This document shows positions 32,692 to 41,671 of a stretch of DNA of 64,000 nt, piece after piece (within the stretch, counting starts at the first letter, position 1; the number at the start of each line of letters is the position of its first letter). The stretch comes from CAZDQL01 sp964507325. Its GTDB lineage: Bacteria; Planctomycetota; UBA1135; GCA-002686595. The stretch is from contig CAZDQL010000014.1 in NCBI GenBank assembly GCA_964507325.1, positions 27,164 to 91,163 on the forward strand, given 5' to 3'. The translations under genes were made by a program, and so were the position numbers. The notes under the pieces were generated by a model. It was not told the origin of the DNA, did no database searches, and saw only the letters and a program-made list of their open reading frames with translations.

Positions 32692-33930
32692 CTACGGCCG
32701 TCCGCCCCCCGCCACCAGCGCCGCCAGCGCGAGCCCGGCGGCGGCCGCGGCGCAGATGGAGACGAGCGGCCAGCGGCGGATCGGATGCGCCTCCGGCGAG
32801 GACGCCGGGCTCGGCGCACGGTAGACGGGAGGCCCGGCGTCGGCGCGCTCGGTGCGGCTCACCACCCCCGGCGGCGGAAGCAGGGCGGCGTCGAGGAGCT
32901 CTGACCAGGAGACCGCGAAGGCCGCGGGATCCCCCTCCGGCTCGGCGAGGGACTCCAGCGCCAGGACCACGCGGCCCGCCCGCCACGTCACCACGGGGAG
33001 CGCCCGGCCCCCGGGGGCGGGGACCGCCAGCCAGGTCTCGAGGGCCGCACCCTCCTCTTCCACCGGCGCCCGATGCACGCTGGCTTCCGCCGACCAACCG
33101 TCGCGTCCGACGGTGAGGGGCTCGCGCGGACCCGCGGCGTGACGCGCGACTTCCAGGGCGACGGGCAGGGCCTCCGCACCGAGGGCGAACCCGCGCTCCC
33201 GAGCCCAGATCTCGACCACCGAGACGATCGGCTCGGGGAGGGGGCCGTCGAGGAGCACCGCTCGCCGCGGCGCACCGGGGCGCTCTTCGATCGCGGTGCC
33301 GGTCCAGTGGAGCCAGCGCTCCCCCGCGGTGGCGACCGGGCCGGGCACGGCCGGGCCGCCGGAAGCGACGAGACCCCCGTGCAGCGGCTCCTCCTCCGGC
33401 GCGCGGTCGGTCAGCCAGAGGAGGCCCGGCCGGTCGAAGCGCTGCCAGAGGGGTCCCTCGCGCGCGGGGTACGGCGGCTCGTGCCAGGCAGCGGGGAAGG
33501 CGCCGGTCGCGCGCTCCTCACCCCCTGCGCGCGGGCGGATCCACTCGAGCGTCACCTCCGCGTCGAGTCTCTCCTCGAGCTCCCCCACGGCCCGCGCCAA
33601 GCGCGTCGACCCGGAGGAGTCGGTCAGGAACATCGAGGGGCTCGGGTCGACGACCACCTCGAGCGTGCGGGGGGGCTCCACGCTCCTCCTGCGGGGCCCC
33701 GCCAGGGCGAGCGCCGCCAGGGTGAGGGCCAGGAGGAGCAGCGCCCGGCCCAGGGGAATCCTGCGCCGCCGTCGCTCCACCCCGACCTCGTCGGGGAGCT
33801 CCGCCCACAGCGCGAAGGTCCCCACCGAAAGCGGTCGGGGGAGCTCGCGGCGCAGGGAGAGGAGCAGCACCAGGAGGGGCAGGACCAGGGCCCCCAAGCC
33901 CCAGGGACGCGTCCACTCCAGCTCGAACAT
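32692..33930 (-). CDS. BatA/aerotolerance-type membrane protein (N-terminal BatA domain)
   Basis: 412 residues. Begins 'MFELEWTRPWGLGALVLPLL', the paired-helix BatA N-terminus, then a second membrane helix ('PLGRALLLLALTLAALALAG') and 'EVVVDPSPSMFL' where a von Willebrand A domain starts, with the metal site reduced to D-x-S-x-S. A large periplasmic part and a final membrane helix follow ('VSICAAAAAGLALAALVAGG'). Overlaps no gene but lies 11 bp after the DUF58 gene, so the two form one operon, a common pairing. The MoxR ATPase that usually accompanies them is not in the window. Confidence 0.75.
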   Translation of the reverse strand: MFELEWTRPWGLGALVLPLLVLLLSLRRELPRPLSVGTFALWAELPDEVGVERRRRRIPLGRALLLLALTLAALALAGPRRRSVEPPRTLEVVVDPSPSMFLTDSSGSTRLARAVGELEERLDAEVTLEWIRPRAGGEERATGAFPAAWHEPPYPAREGPLWQRFDRPGLLWLTDRAPEEEPLHGGLVASGGPAVPGPVATAGERWLHWTGTAIEERPGAPRRAVLLDGPLPEPIVSVVEIWARERGFALGAEALPVALEVARHAAGPREPLTVGRDGWSAEASVHRAPVEEEGAALETWLAVPAPGGRALPVVTWRAGRVVLALESLAEPEGDPAAFAVSWSELLDAALLPPPGVVSRTERADAGPPVYRAPSPASSPEAHPIRRWPLVSICAAAAAGLALAALVAGGGRP

Positions 33931-33941
33931 CGCCTCCGAGA

Positions 33942-34829
33942 CTACGCCTCGAAGAGGGAGCGCACCACGTCCTCGAAGGGGCGGTCGCTCCCGTGCACCG
34001 CGTAGGCGATCGAGGCGCGGGCCGCCAGGGCGCTCCAGGCCTCCAGCCGCTCCTCGAGGCGCCGCTCGTAGGCGCCGACGGTGGCGTCGTCGAGGGCGCG
34101 CGACAGACGCCCCGTGCCCTCGGGATCGTGCCACTCGACGAATCCGGAGCTGGGCGGGGCGAGCTCCAGGGGGGCCAGGATCTGCACGCAGACGAGCTCC
34201 CGCCCCACCCCCCGCAGGCCGACGGTCTGGGCGGGCTCCAGGTCCAGGAGATCGCCGAGCAGCACCATCCGACCGCACTCCGCCGGAGGGCGGCTCTGGG
34301 TGACGAGGGTCCCCAGACCGGCCGCGCCGCCGGCCACCAGGGCCTCGAGGAATCCCAGCAGGGCGGGGAGGTCGGTCAGCCGGCGCGCCCGCGCCGAGCG
34401 CGGGCCCCCCTCGCCGCTGGCCACCACCTCGACCGTCGCTCCGCTGCGCAGGGCGACGCAGGTGAAGGCCCCCGCCAGCTCGGCGGCGGCCTGGAGCTTG
34501 CCGGGGGGACCGATCCCCATCGAGCCGCTGGCGTCGACGAAGACGCTCCAGTGCTCGGCGGCTTCGCGGCGGGTGAGCCGCACGTAGGGGCGATCGAGAC
34601 GCGCGAAGAGGTCCCAGTCGAGGCGGCGCAGGTCCTCCCCCGGCCGGTAGGGGCGGTAGCCGACGAACTCGTCCCCACCCCCCGCCAGGGCGGCGGAGCC
34701 CGCCCCCTCGCGCCGCTCGCGGGCGGCGGCGAGCCGCAGGGTCAGGCGCTCCAGGCGCCGCACGTAGTCGCCACCGAAAGCGACGGTCGGGCAGGGCAGG
34801 TGGGGTCGTCGCTCCGAGCCGCTCTCCAC
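33942..34829 (-). CDS. DUF58-family protein
   Basis: 295 residues from the GTG at 34829. DUF58 core: 'GDEFVGYRPYRPGEDLRRLD', 'WDLFARLDRPYVRLTRREAA', then a VWA-like strand 'HWSVFVDASGSMGIG' with D-A-S-G-S metal site. DUF58 proteins usually work with MoxR ATPases and BatA-type proteins in envelope or chaperone functions. The start is uncertain: the MITE-like element at 34834-34996 lies directly upstream and an in-frame reading continues into it. The four bases just upstream of the start codon, CGCT, are one half of that element's flanking repeat, so an insertion may have replaced the original start region. Confidence 0.8.
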   Translation of the reverse strand: MESGSERRPHLPCPTVAFGGDYVRRLERLTLRLAAARERREGAGSAALAGGGDEFVGYRPYRPGEDLRRLDWDLFARLDRPYVRLTRREAAEHWSVFVDASGSMGIGPPGKLQAAAELAGAFTCVALRSGATVEVVASGEGGPRSARARRLTDLPALLGFLEALVAGGAAGLGTLVTQSRPPAECGRMVLLGDLLDLEPAQTVGLRGVGRELVCVQILAPLELAPPSSGFVEWHDPEGTGRLSRALDDATVGAYERRLEERLEAWSALAARASIAYAVHGSDRPFEDVVRSLFEA

Positions 34830-34833
34830 CGCT

Positions 34834-34996
34834 AGTGTCCTGTCCCGGGAGTCTGTGAGCACAAGGTGCGCCCCAGGGCGCCGAGGGCGAGGCGCACCGA
34901 GGACGCGTATCCTCTGCGATGCTCGGAGGAGGTGCAACGCGGCCATCGGCGCCCTGGGGTGTGCATTGTGCTCACAGACTCCCGGGACAGGACACT
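34834..34996. mobile_element. 163-bp palindromic MITE-like insertion
   Basis: AGTGTCCTGTCCCGGGAGTC and the following GTGAGCACAA (the first 31 bases) are the exact reverse complement of the last 31 bases of the element. A second 14-bp perfect block (CCCCAGGGCGCCGA) lies inside, so the whole unit can fold into one long hairpin. It is flanked by CGCT (34830-34833) and CGCT (34997-35000), a likely 4-bp target duplication. No protein is encoded. It separates the DUF58 gene from the SpoIIE-type phosphatase gene, both on the minus strand. Confidence 0.75.
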
Positions 34997-35001
34997 CGCT
35001 C

Positions 35002-36408
35002 TCAGCTCCCGCTCGTGCGGCGCACGGAGACGACGGTCATGTCGTCCTCCCGCTGCCCCCCCGCGAACTCGAGCACGCTCTCCACCAGGGACTCGGTCAG
35101 GGCCTGGGCGTCGGGGTTGGCGTAGCCGATCTCGGCCATCACCGCCCGCACCCCCGACTCGTCGAAGAGGCGGTCGGGACGGTCGCGGTGGCGCGCTTCC
35201 ACCAGGCCGTCGGTGAAGGAGACCAGGGTGTCGCCGGGCGCGAGGGTCAGGCTGGGGCCGGTCTCGTACTCGAAGTCCTCCACCATCCCCAGCGCCGGGC
35301 CCGTCCCCGCCAGGGCCTCGATGGTGCCGCTCTCCTGACGCCAGAGCAGGGGCGGAGTCTGCCCGGCGTTGACGAACTCCAGGCGGCCGTCCTCGCCGAG
35401 GAGGCCCAGGAAGAGGGTCAGGAACATCCCGTCGTCCATGCGCTCCGCCAGGTCCTGGTTGAGCATCGTCACGACCGCCGCCGGGTCGGCGAGGATGCGC
35501 GAGTAGGAGCGCAGGGAGGCCTGGGCGGTGGCGGTGATCAGGGCCGGACCGATCCCGTGGCCGGTGACGTCGCCGAGCACGACCGCCAGCCGGCCGTCCT
35601 TGGTGCGCACGAAATCGTAGAAGTCGCCGGTGGCGTGCTCGGCGGGTCGGAACCAGCCGAAGAGGTCGTAGCCGGTCAGCGCCGGAGGCGCCTTGGGCAT
35701 CAGGCCGCTCTGGATCTCGGAGGCGATCTCGAGGGAGCGCTCCAGTCGCGCCTTCTCCAGGGACTGGATGTTGAGGCGCGCGTTCTCCAGGGCGATGGCG
35801 ATGTGCTGGGCCAGGGCGAAGAAGAGGGACAGGTCCTCGTTCGTGAACTCCCGGGTGGCGGCCTTCGAGTCGACGTACAGGACGCCGCGCTGAGCGGGGG
35901 CGTCGGCGTCTCCCTGGGGCGAGAGGGGGACGCACATCACCGCCCTGAGCTTCAGGTCGAAGACGGAGGCGCCCAGCTCGCGCGCCTCGGCCTCGGACTG
36001 CACCGTGGTGCGCATCGGCGCGTCCTCGGTCAGGACCCGCTGCACCACGCTGGTGGAGTACTTGACCCCCTCCCCCACCGGCCGGCCGCCGCCGCTCGCC
36101 ACGCGCTCGCGGGCGACGCGCACCACCTGGCGTTCGCCTTCGTCGAGCAGCACCAGGAAGCCGCGCTCGGCGCCGGTGGTCTCGACCGCGCTGTCCACCA
36201 CGTAGTCGAGCAGGGACTCCAGGTCGCGCGACTCGCTGACGCGGGCGATGGCGTCCAAGAGCACGCGCACCTGCCGGCGGTCCTCCAGGGGATCGCCGGA
36301 GAGGAACTCGGTCGGGGGCTCGTCCCCTCCCGAAGCACCCCCCCCGTGCGCCGGGTCGGCGGGGGTCGCGGGCGCCTTGGGGGGGGTCTTCTTGCGCCAG
36401 AACGCCAT
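35002..36408 (-). CDS. GAF-domain SpoIIE-type protein phosphatase (RsbU/RsbP-like)
   Basis: 468 residues from ATG 36408. Pro/Ala-rich start, GAF domain (60-230, 'FLVLLDEGERQVVRVARERV', 'GVLYVDSKAATREFTNEDLS'), a short coiled linker ('QSLEKARLERSLEIASEIQS'), then a PP2C/SpoIIE phosphatase (255-468): 'ATGDFYDFVRTKDGRLAVVL', 'GDVTGHGIGPALITATAQAS', 'VSFTDGLVEARHRD', 'REDDMTVVSVR'. Metal-binding Asp residues in 'GDFYD', 'GDVTGHG' and 'DDMT' are present. Such enzymes dephosphorylate anti-anti-sigma STAS proteins, and a STAS-PilZ protein is encoded divergently 122 bp away. Confidence 0.9.
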   Translation of the reverse strand: MAFWRKKTPPKAPATPADPAHGGGASGGDEPPTEFLSGDPLEDRRQVRVLLDAIARVSESRDLESLLDYVVDSAVETTGAERGFLVLLDEGERQVVRVARERVASGGGRPVGEGVKYSTSVVQRVLTEDAPMRTTVQSEAEARELGASVFDLKLRAVMCVPLSPQGDADAPAQRGVLYVDSKAATREFTNEDLSLFFALAQHIAIALENARLNIQSLEKARLERSLEIASEIQSGLMPKAPPALTGYDLFGWFRPAEHATGDFYDFVRTKDGRLAVVLGDVTGHGIGPALITATAQASLRSYSRILADPAAVVTMLNQDLAERMDDGMFLTLFLGLLGEDGRLEFVNAGQTPPLLWRQESGTIEALAGTGPALGMVEDFEYETGPSLTLAPGDTLVSFTDGLVEARHRDRPDRLFDESGVRAVMAEIGYANPDAQALTESLVESVLEFAGGQREDDMTVVSVRRTSGS

Positions 36409-36416
36409 GGGTGGAG

Positions 36417-36422
36417 AGTCTA
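36417..36422 (-). promoter_or_regulatory. TANNNT -10 box (TAGACT) of the SpoIIE-type phosphatase gene
   Basis: TAGACT on the minus strand ends 8 nt before the ATG at 36408. TAGACT at this distance also precedes the DHH gene (46810-46815). Confidence 0.45.
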
Positions 36423-36530
36423 GCGGCCCTGCCCCTCGTGCGCCGCCCGGCGGGAGGAAACCCTTGCCAGCCAAGAGCTTCCACCGGAGACTGTGGCGCC
36501 CCGCGGTCCTTGGAAGGTCCGGAGATCCAT

Positions 36531-37361
36531 ATGCACATCACGGTCGAGCCCAGCGATGACCACGCCGTCCTGCACCTGCGCGGCGAGTTCGACACCTACT
36601 ACTGCCCGATGCTCCAGGAGGAGATCGACAGCGTCCAGCGCTCGGGCGTCAATCGGGTGATCCTCAACCTGCGCATGGTGAAGTTCATCAACTCCACCGC
36701 GCTGGGAGCGATCATCAAGGCCTCCAAGGCCCTGGCGAATGAGGGAGGGCGGCTGGTGGTGTCGCGCCCCTCCTCCTTCTGCCGCGACATCATCGAGAAG
36801 GTGGGCTTGAACCGGGTCGTGCCGACCTTCGACACCGACGAGGAGGCGGTGGCCAGCCTGGCGGGTGACGCCCCCGGCACCTCGAGCGAGGCCAGCGACT
36901 TCGAGCAGGACCCCTCCTCCGTGCTCTTCACCCTGCGCGACAAGGAGCGCCTGGCGCACTTCATCGCCAAGGTGAAAGCCGCCAACCCCGTCCACGGCCA
37001 CGCCTTCGGCTCCAACTGGAGTGGGGTGGGGCGCATGGCGGCGCTCTCCCAGCAGGGGCTCTCCTTCACCTGGAGTGGCGGCAACACCGACCTCTCCCCC
37101 TTCGACATGGGGCAGATGCTGGCGGTGGGGACCTCGCTCGGCGTGAAGTTCCGCTTGCCGCTCCTGCAGCGCGGCTACTGCGAGGCGGCGGTCGAGGTGG
37201 AGCTCCTCGAGGAGCGTCCCACGGGCGTCAAGGTCGGCTGCAACTTCGTCGAGATCGACGACGAGACACGGACTGCGGTGAGCCAGTACGCCAAGGACAT
37301 GGCCTTCCTGAAGCAGGAGCTGGAGCGGGCGACCGAGGAGGGGGAGGCGGGCAGCGACTGA
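36531..37361 (+). CDS. STAS-PilZ fusion protein (anti-anti-sigma-like)
   Basis: 276 residues from ATG 36531 (GGAG 7 nt upstream). Residues 1-105 are a STAS domain: 'HAVLHLRGEFDTYYCPMLQE', 'LNLRMVKFINSTALGAIIKA'. The central Ser in 'NSTALGAI' is the usual phosphorylation site. Residues 125-265 look like a PilZ-type domain ('GMAALSQQGLSFTWSGGN'-style strands, 'FRLPLLQRGYCEAAVEVELL'), although the RxxxR c-di-GMP motif is not clear. The STAS half would be the target of the neighbouring SpoIIE phosphatase, and the PilZ-like half would pass or sense the signal. Confidence 0.75.
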   Translation: MHITVEPSDDHAVLHLRGEFDTYYCPMLQEEIDSVQRSGVNRVILNLRMVKFINSTALGAIIKASKALANEGGRLVVSRPSSFCRDIIEKVGLNRVVPTFDTDEEAVASLAGDAPGTSSEASDFEQDPSSVLFTLRDKERLAHFIAKVKAANPVHGHAFGSNWSGVGRMAALSQQGLSFTWSGGNTDLSPFDMGQMLAVGTSLGVKFRLPLLQRGYCEAAVEVELLEERPTGVKVGCNFVEIDDETRTAVSQYAKDMAFLKQELERATEEGEAGSD

Positions 37362-37380
37362 GCGGCGCTCGCCGCGCGCG

Positions 37381-38097
37381 TCAAGTCCACTCGGCGAGCC
37401 AGGCCTCGACCCGCTCCGGCACCACCTCCGCCGCCAGTCCCGGCAGGTAGTTGTCGGTGGGGTGGAGGTTCGCGGGCTCGTCGAGACTGTTGACCCAGGT
37501 GGTGGCCCCCGATGCCCGCGCCACGGCCAGGTAGCCCGCCGCCGGGTAGACGAGTCCGCTGGTGCCGATCGAGATGAAGTGGTCGCAGGCGAAGACGGCG
37601 CGCTCGATCTCCTCCAGGTGCAGGGGCATCTCCCCGAACCAGACGATGTCCGGTCGCAGGCGCTCGTAGCCGCAGGCGGTGCAGGGGAGGAAGGCCTCCG
37701 GATCGAGGTGCTCGCGGTCGGTGACCACCGCCTCGCAGCGCTCGCAGCGCAGGCGCGCGAGCTGGCCGTGCATGCTGAGCACCTCCGAGCCCGCGCGCTG
37801 GTGCAGGTCGTCCACGTTCTGGCTGACCAGGGTGAAGCGCCCCCCCGCGGCGCTGAGCTCCTCCCCCAGCCGCGTCAAGGCGTGGTGGGCGGCGTTGGGC
37901 TGCACTTCGTCGAGCTGGGCGCGGCGCATCTGGTAGAAGCGCCACACCAGCTCGGGGGCGCGCTCCCAGGCCTCCGGGGTGGCGACCTCCTCGACGCGGT
38001 GTCCCTCCCACAGTCCGCCGGCCCCGCGGAAGGTGGCCAGCCCCGAGTCCGCCGAGACGCCGGCGCCGGTGAGTACGACCACTGTAGGCACGCTCAT
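37381..38097 (-). CDS. Sir2-family NAD-dependent protein deacylase (SIRT5/CobB-like)
   Basis: 238 residues. 'VVLTGAGVSADSGLATFRGA' is the NAD-binding GAGxSxxSGIxxFR signature; 'SQNVDDLHQRAGS' and catalytic His in 'SMHGQL'; zinc ligands 'CERCEAV' and 'CTACG'. 'FYQMRRAQL' contains the Tyr and Arg (Y-x-x-R) that class III sirtuins use to bind succinyl or malonyl lysine, so desuccinylation as well as deacetylation is likely. Overlaps the GNAT gene upstream by 4 bp (ATGA), an attractive pairing of a lysine acyltransferase-type protein and a deacylase, though the GNAT substrate is unknown. Confidence 0.92.
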   Translation of the reverse strand: MSVPTVVVLTGAGVSADSGLATFRGAGGLWEGHRVEEVATPEAWERAPELVWRFYQMRRAQLDEVQPNAAHHALTRLGEELSAAGGRFTLVSQNVDDLHQRAGSEVLSMHGQLARLRCERCEAVVTDREHLDPEAFLPCTACGYERLRPDIVWFGEMPLHLEEIERAVFACDHFISIGTSGLVYPAAGYLAVARASGATTWVNSLDEPANLHPTDNYLPGLAAEVVPERVEAWLAEWT

Positions 38098-38546
38098 GCT
38101 TCTTCCTCCCAGATCAGCTCCTCGCGGGCGCGCAGGAAGCCCCAGCGCTCCCCCATCGAGATCAAGGCGTCGTCTCCGTGCTCCACCCAGGCCCTGAGGC
38201 GTGGGTACCCGCGGGCGCAGAGGCGCTGCCGCGCGTCGGCGACCATGGCCCTGGCCAGGCCGCGATGGCGGTAGTCGGGGGCGGTCCAGAGCGCCACGAT
38301 CGCGGGCTCACCCGCCGCCTCCCACGCCTCGCGCGCGGGGGCGGTCACGCAGAACCCACAGCGCTCACCACCTCCCCGCGGCAGGGCGACCAGGACCAGA
38401 CCCGCCTCGTCGGTCAGCGCGCAGCGCAGCAGCGGCTCGGCCGCGGCGCTGGAGGGCGGACCGTGGTGCGCCAGGTAGGCCTCGAGCTCCCCCACCAGGC
38501 CGGGTGCCTCGCTCAGGTCGGCGATCGGGCGCAGGGTGACGTCCAT
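38094..38546 (-). CDS. GNAT-family N-acetyltransferase
   Basis: 150 residues from ATG 38546. The acetyl-CoA-binding core is 'ALWTAPDYRHRGLARAMVAD' (R-x-x-G-x-A pyrophosphate loop) followed by 'RGYPRLRAWVEHGDDALISM' and 'YERWGFLRAREE'-like end segment. Acts in the cytoplasm on an unknown amine or protein lysine. Coupled by 4-bp overlap to the sirtuin gene downstream. A TACACC box (38554-38559) lies 7 nt before the start. Confidence 0.8.
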   Translation of the reverse strand: MDVTLRPIADLSEAPGLVGELEAYLAHHGPPSSAAAEPLLRCALTDEAGLVLVALPRGGGERCGFCVTAPAREAWEAAGEPAIVALWTAPDYRHRGLARAMVADARQRLCARGYPRLRAWVEHGDDALISMGERWGFLRAREELIWEEEA

Positions 38547-38548
38547 GG

Positions 38549-41500
38549 TCAGGGGTGTAGCGGCTCGCCGGAGCGGGCGCGGGCCAGCGACTCGCGTGGC
38601 CGCTTGACCCAGGCCAGGATGTCCTCCATGACGGCGTAGGCGCAAGGGACGATCACCAGTATCAACACCGTGGCCACGGCCAAGCCGTAGAAGAGGCTGA
38701 TCGCCATCGGCTGCAGGAAGCGCGCATCCCCGCTGACGAAGAAGGTCAGCGGGGAGAGCCCCGCCATGGTGGTGATGCTGGTCAGGGCGATCGGCCGGAA
38801 GCGCAGGCGCCCCGCCTCCACCAGCGCCTGCGTGAGACCCGCCGCCGTCTTGCGACGGCGGTTGGCGAAGTCGACCAGGATCAAGGAGTCGTTGACCACC
38901 ACTCCCGTCAGGGCCAAGAGCCCGATCAGGGAGAGCAGGGTGATCGGCCGATCCATCACCCCGTGCCCGAGGACCATGCCGATGGCAGCAAAGGGGATCA
39001 CGAACATGATCACCAGCGGCTGGGCGAAGGAGCGGAAGAGGGTCCCCAGGATGACGTAGATCGCCGCCAGCGAGATGGCGCCGGCGACGAGCAAGCCCGC
39101 GATCGAGCGGGCGGTCTCCTCCACGTCCCCCTTCGGCTCCAGTCGGTAGCCGGGGTAGCCCGCCCGGATCTCCTCCCAGTGGCGGGTGAGCGCGGCCGCG
39201 ATCTCGGCCGCGTTCCCCTCCGCCTTGTTGACGTCCGCCGAGATCGTCACCGAGCGTTCCCGCGCGTCGTGGGTGATCACCGCGGGGGTGACCTCTTCGA
39301 CCAGCTCCGCCACGCTGGTCAGGGGCACGCGCTCGCCGAGCGGGGTCGAGACGCGCAGGCGGTCGAGCTCGGAGCGGCGCTGGCGCACCCGCTCGGGCAG
39401 CTTGAGGATCACCTCCACGTCGTCCGAACCGCGCCTCAGGTGGGCGCAGGTGGTGCCCTCGAAGGCGGAGCGCAGCTCGGCGGCGAGCAGGGCCTCGCTG
39501 AATCCCAGGCTGCGGCCGCGATCGGTGAGCACCACCGACACGCCGCGCTTGCCCGAGTCCAGGTTGTCGTGCACGTCGCGAATGCCGGCGAACTCCGAGA
39601 GCTGCGCCTGGAGCCTGGCGGAGATCTCCGCCAGGCGCGCCAGGTCGGGGCCGCGCACCGACATCTCGATCGAGCGGCCCGCGGGGCCCGCCTGGGGCTG
39701 ATCGATCTCGATCGCGTCCAGGGAGGGGGGCGCGTCGGTCAGGGCCTGGCGCAGGGTCTCGATCACCTCGGCGGTGGTCAGGGTGCGCCCCTCACCCTCG
39801 TGCAGCTCGACCCAGACCTGGGCCAGGTTCTGGGCCAGCTGGTAGTTGGAGACGTCCGTGGCGGCCACGCCGAGCAGGGTGTTGACGCTCTCCAACTCGC
39901 TGGCCGGCAGGGCCATGACGCGCTCCTCCGCCCAGCGGGCGACGCGATCGGTCTCCTCGATCGAGGCGTCGGGGCGCAGCCTGAGGGTGACGTAGAGCAG
40001 CTTCGACTCGAAGTCGTCGAAGAAGACGAAGGGGATGCGGTAGCGCGCGACCGCCCCCACCGCCAGCGCCACCGCCACGGCGGCGGTGAGCGTCACGTAG
40101 CGCCAGCGCAACGCCAGCGCCAGCAGCCGGGCGTAGCCGTCGCGCAGGGGGTCGTACCAGCGCCGCACGGGCTGCTCCCGGGCCCGCTCCCGCCCCGCCC
40201 GCACTCCGCCCCAGTGCGCCAGGTGGGACGGCAGGATCGTCAGGGCCTCGAAGAGCGACACCGCCAGACAGGCGCTGACCACCAGGGGCAGGGGGCGCAT
40301 GAAACGCCCGGTGGTCCCCTCCACCATCAGGATCGGCAGGAAGGCGGCGATCGAGGTCAGGATCGTGGCCACCACCGGTCGCCCCACCTCGGCGGTCCCC
40401 ACCACGGCCGCCTCGGCGGGGGGTAGCCCCTCCTCCATCAGGCGGCAGGCGTTCTCGCCCACCACGATGGCGTCGTCCACCAGCATCCCCAGGACGACGA
40501 TCAGGGCGAACATCGTCAGCATGTTGAGGGTGATCCCCGCGCTCCCCGCCAGCAGGATCCCCCCCAGGAAGGCGATCGGGATGCCCAGCACGGTGACCGC
40601 CGCCACCCGCCAGTCGAGGAAGCAGAGCAGCGCCGCGATCACCAGCACCAACCCGATCGACCCCGACTCGGTCATCACCGCCAAGCGGTTCTTGACGTAG
40701 ACCGAGAGGTCCGCGTAGGTCCCCAGCCGCATCCCGTCGGGCATGTGCTGGTTGGCGCTCGCGACGTACTCGCGCACGCTGCGCGCCACGTCGATCATGT
40801 CGGAGTCGGAGCGCTTGTGCACCTCCAAGTGGGCGCAGGGCAGCCCGTTGTAGCGCGCGCTGGTCAGCCGCCGCTGGAAGGTGTCGGAGACGGTGGCCAG
40901 TTGGGAGAGCCGCACCAGGGCGCCGTCGGGGCGCGCCACCACCGGGAGCGCCGCCAGGTCCGCGGCCCAGTCCACCTCGGCGTCCACCCTGAGCAGCCAG
41001 TCCCCCCCCGGGGTGGTCAGGCTGCCGAGGGGAGCGTCGAGGACCTTGGCGCGGATCACCTCGGCCACCTGCACCAGGGTGAGGCCGAAGCGCTCGAGCG
41101 CCAGCGGGTCCACCTCGATCCACAGCCTGGGCTCGCGCAGCCCGGTGGTGAACACGCCGCTCACCCCCGGGAGGGCTTCGAGGGCGCGCTCGTGCTCCTC
41201 CGCCACCCGCCGCAGCTCCCCCTCGCTGGCGTGTCCGTGCACCATGACGGCGATCACGGAGAAGACGGTGCGGCGTTCCAGGACGACCGGCTCCTGCGCC
41301 TCCTCGGGCAGCTCGGGGGCCTCGCGGCGCACGGCGTCGCGCACCTCGCCGATGACGGTGGAGAGCTCCTCGCCCACGTCGACGGTCAGGGTGATGCGCG
41401 AGATCCCCTCGCGGGTCGTCGAGAGGATCTCGTCCACCCCCTCGACGCCACCGATCGCCGACTCCAGGGGTCGGGTGATGAGGCGCTCGATCTCCTCGGC

Positions 41501-41671
41501 GCTGGCTCCGCGGTAGCGGGTCTGCACCTCGATCTGGTCCAGGGAGGAGTCGGGGAAGACCTCCCGCGGCATGCGCTGGAAGACCAGCACCCCGGAGAGC
41601 ACGATCGCGAGCATGGCCAGATTGGCCGCCACCGGATTGCGCACGGCGGCGCGCGCACAGGCGGCGATCAT
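38549..41671 (-). CDS. RND-family efflux pump, inner-membrane subunit (AcrB-like)
   Basis: 1040 residues, 12 membrane helices with two large periplasmic loops. 'PREVFPDSSLDQIEVQTRYR' at the start, 'LVDDAIVVGENACRLMEEGL' carries the Asp pair of the proton relay, 'GEVRDAVRREAPELPEEAQE' belongs to the porter domain, and 'LTGVVVNDSLILVDFANRRR' is the conserved C-terminal helix signature. Exports drugs, solvents or metabolites with proton import. It overlaps the MFP gene by 4 bp (41668-41671). No TolC-type outer-membrane factor is encoded nearby. Confidence 0.93.
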   Translation of the reverse strand: MIAACARAAVRNPVAANLAMLAIVLSGVLVFQRMPREVFPDSSLDQIEVQTRYRGASAEEIERLITRPLESAIGGVEGVDEILSTTREGISRITLTVDVGEELSTVIGEVRDAVRREAPELPEEAQEPVVLERRTVFSVIAVMVHGHASEGELRRVAEEHERALEALPGVSGVFTTGLREPRLWIEVDPLALERFGLTLVQVAEVIRAKVLDAPLGSLTTPGGDWLLRVDAEVDWAADLAALPVVARPDGALVRLSQLATVSDTFQRRLTSARYNGLPCAHLEVHKRSDSDMIDVARSVREYVASANQHMPDGMRLGTYADLSVYVKNRLAVMTESGSIGLVLVIAALLCFLDWRVAAVTVLGIPIAFLGGILLAGSAGITLNMLTMFALIVVLGMLVDDAIVVGENACRLMEEGLPPAEAAVVGTAEVGRPVVATILTSIAAFLPILMVEGTTGRFMRPLPLVVSACLAVSLFEALTILPSHLAHWGGVRAGRERAREQPVRRWYDPLRDGYARLLALALRWRYVTLTAAVAVALAVGAVARYRIPFVFFDDFESKLLYVTLRLRPDASIEETDRVARWAEERVMALPASELESVNTLLGVAATDVSNYQLAQNLAQVWVELHEGEGRTLTTAEVIETLRQALTDAPPSLDAIEIDQPQAGPAGRSIEMSVRGPDLARLAEISARLQAQLSEFAGIRDVHDNLDSGKRGVSVVLTDRGRSLGFSEALLAAELRSAFEGTTCAHLRRGSDDVEVILKLPERVRQRRSELDRLRVSTPLGERVPLTSVAELVEEVTPAVITHDARERSVTISADVNKAEGNAAEIAAALTRHWEEIRAGYPGYRLEPKGDVEETARSIAGLLVAGAISLAAIYVILGTLFRSFAQPLVIMFVIPFAAIGMVLGHGVMDRPITLLSLIGLLALTGVVVNDSLILVDFANRRRKTAAGLTQALVEAGRLRFRPIALTSITTMAGLSPLTFFVSGDARFLQPMAISLFYGLAVATVLILVIVPCAYAVMEDILAWVKRPRESLARARSGEPLHP
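38554..38559 (-). promoter_or_regulatory. TANNNN -10-like box (TACACC) of the GNAT-sirtuin pair
   Basis: TACACC on the minus strand sits 7 nt before the ATG at 38546, inside the end of the RND pump gene. It would give the acetyltransferase-sirtuin pair its own leaderless transcript. Confidence 0.3.
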
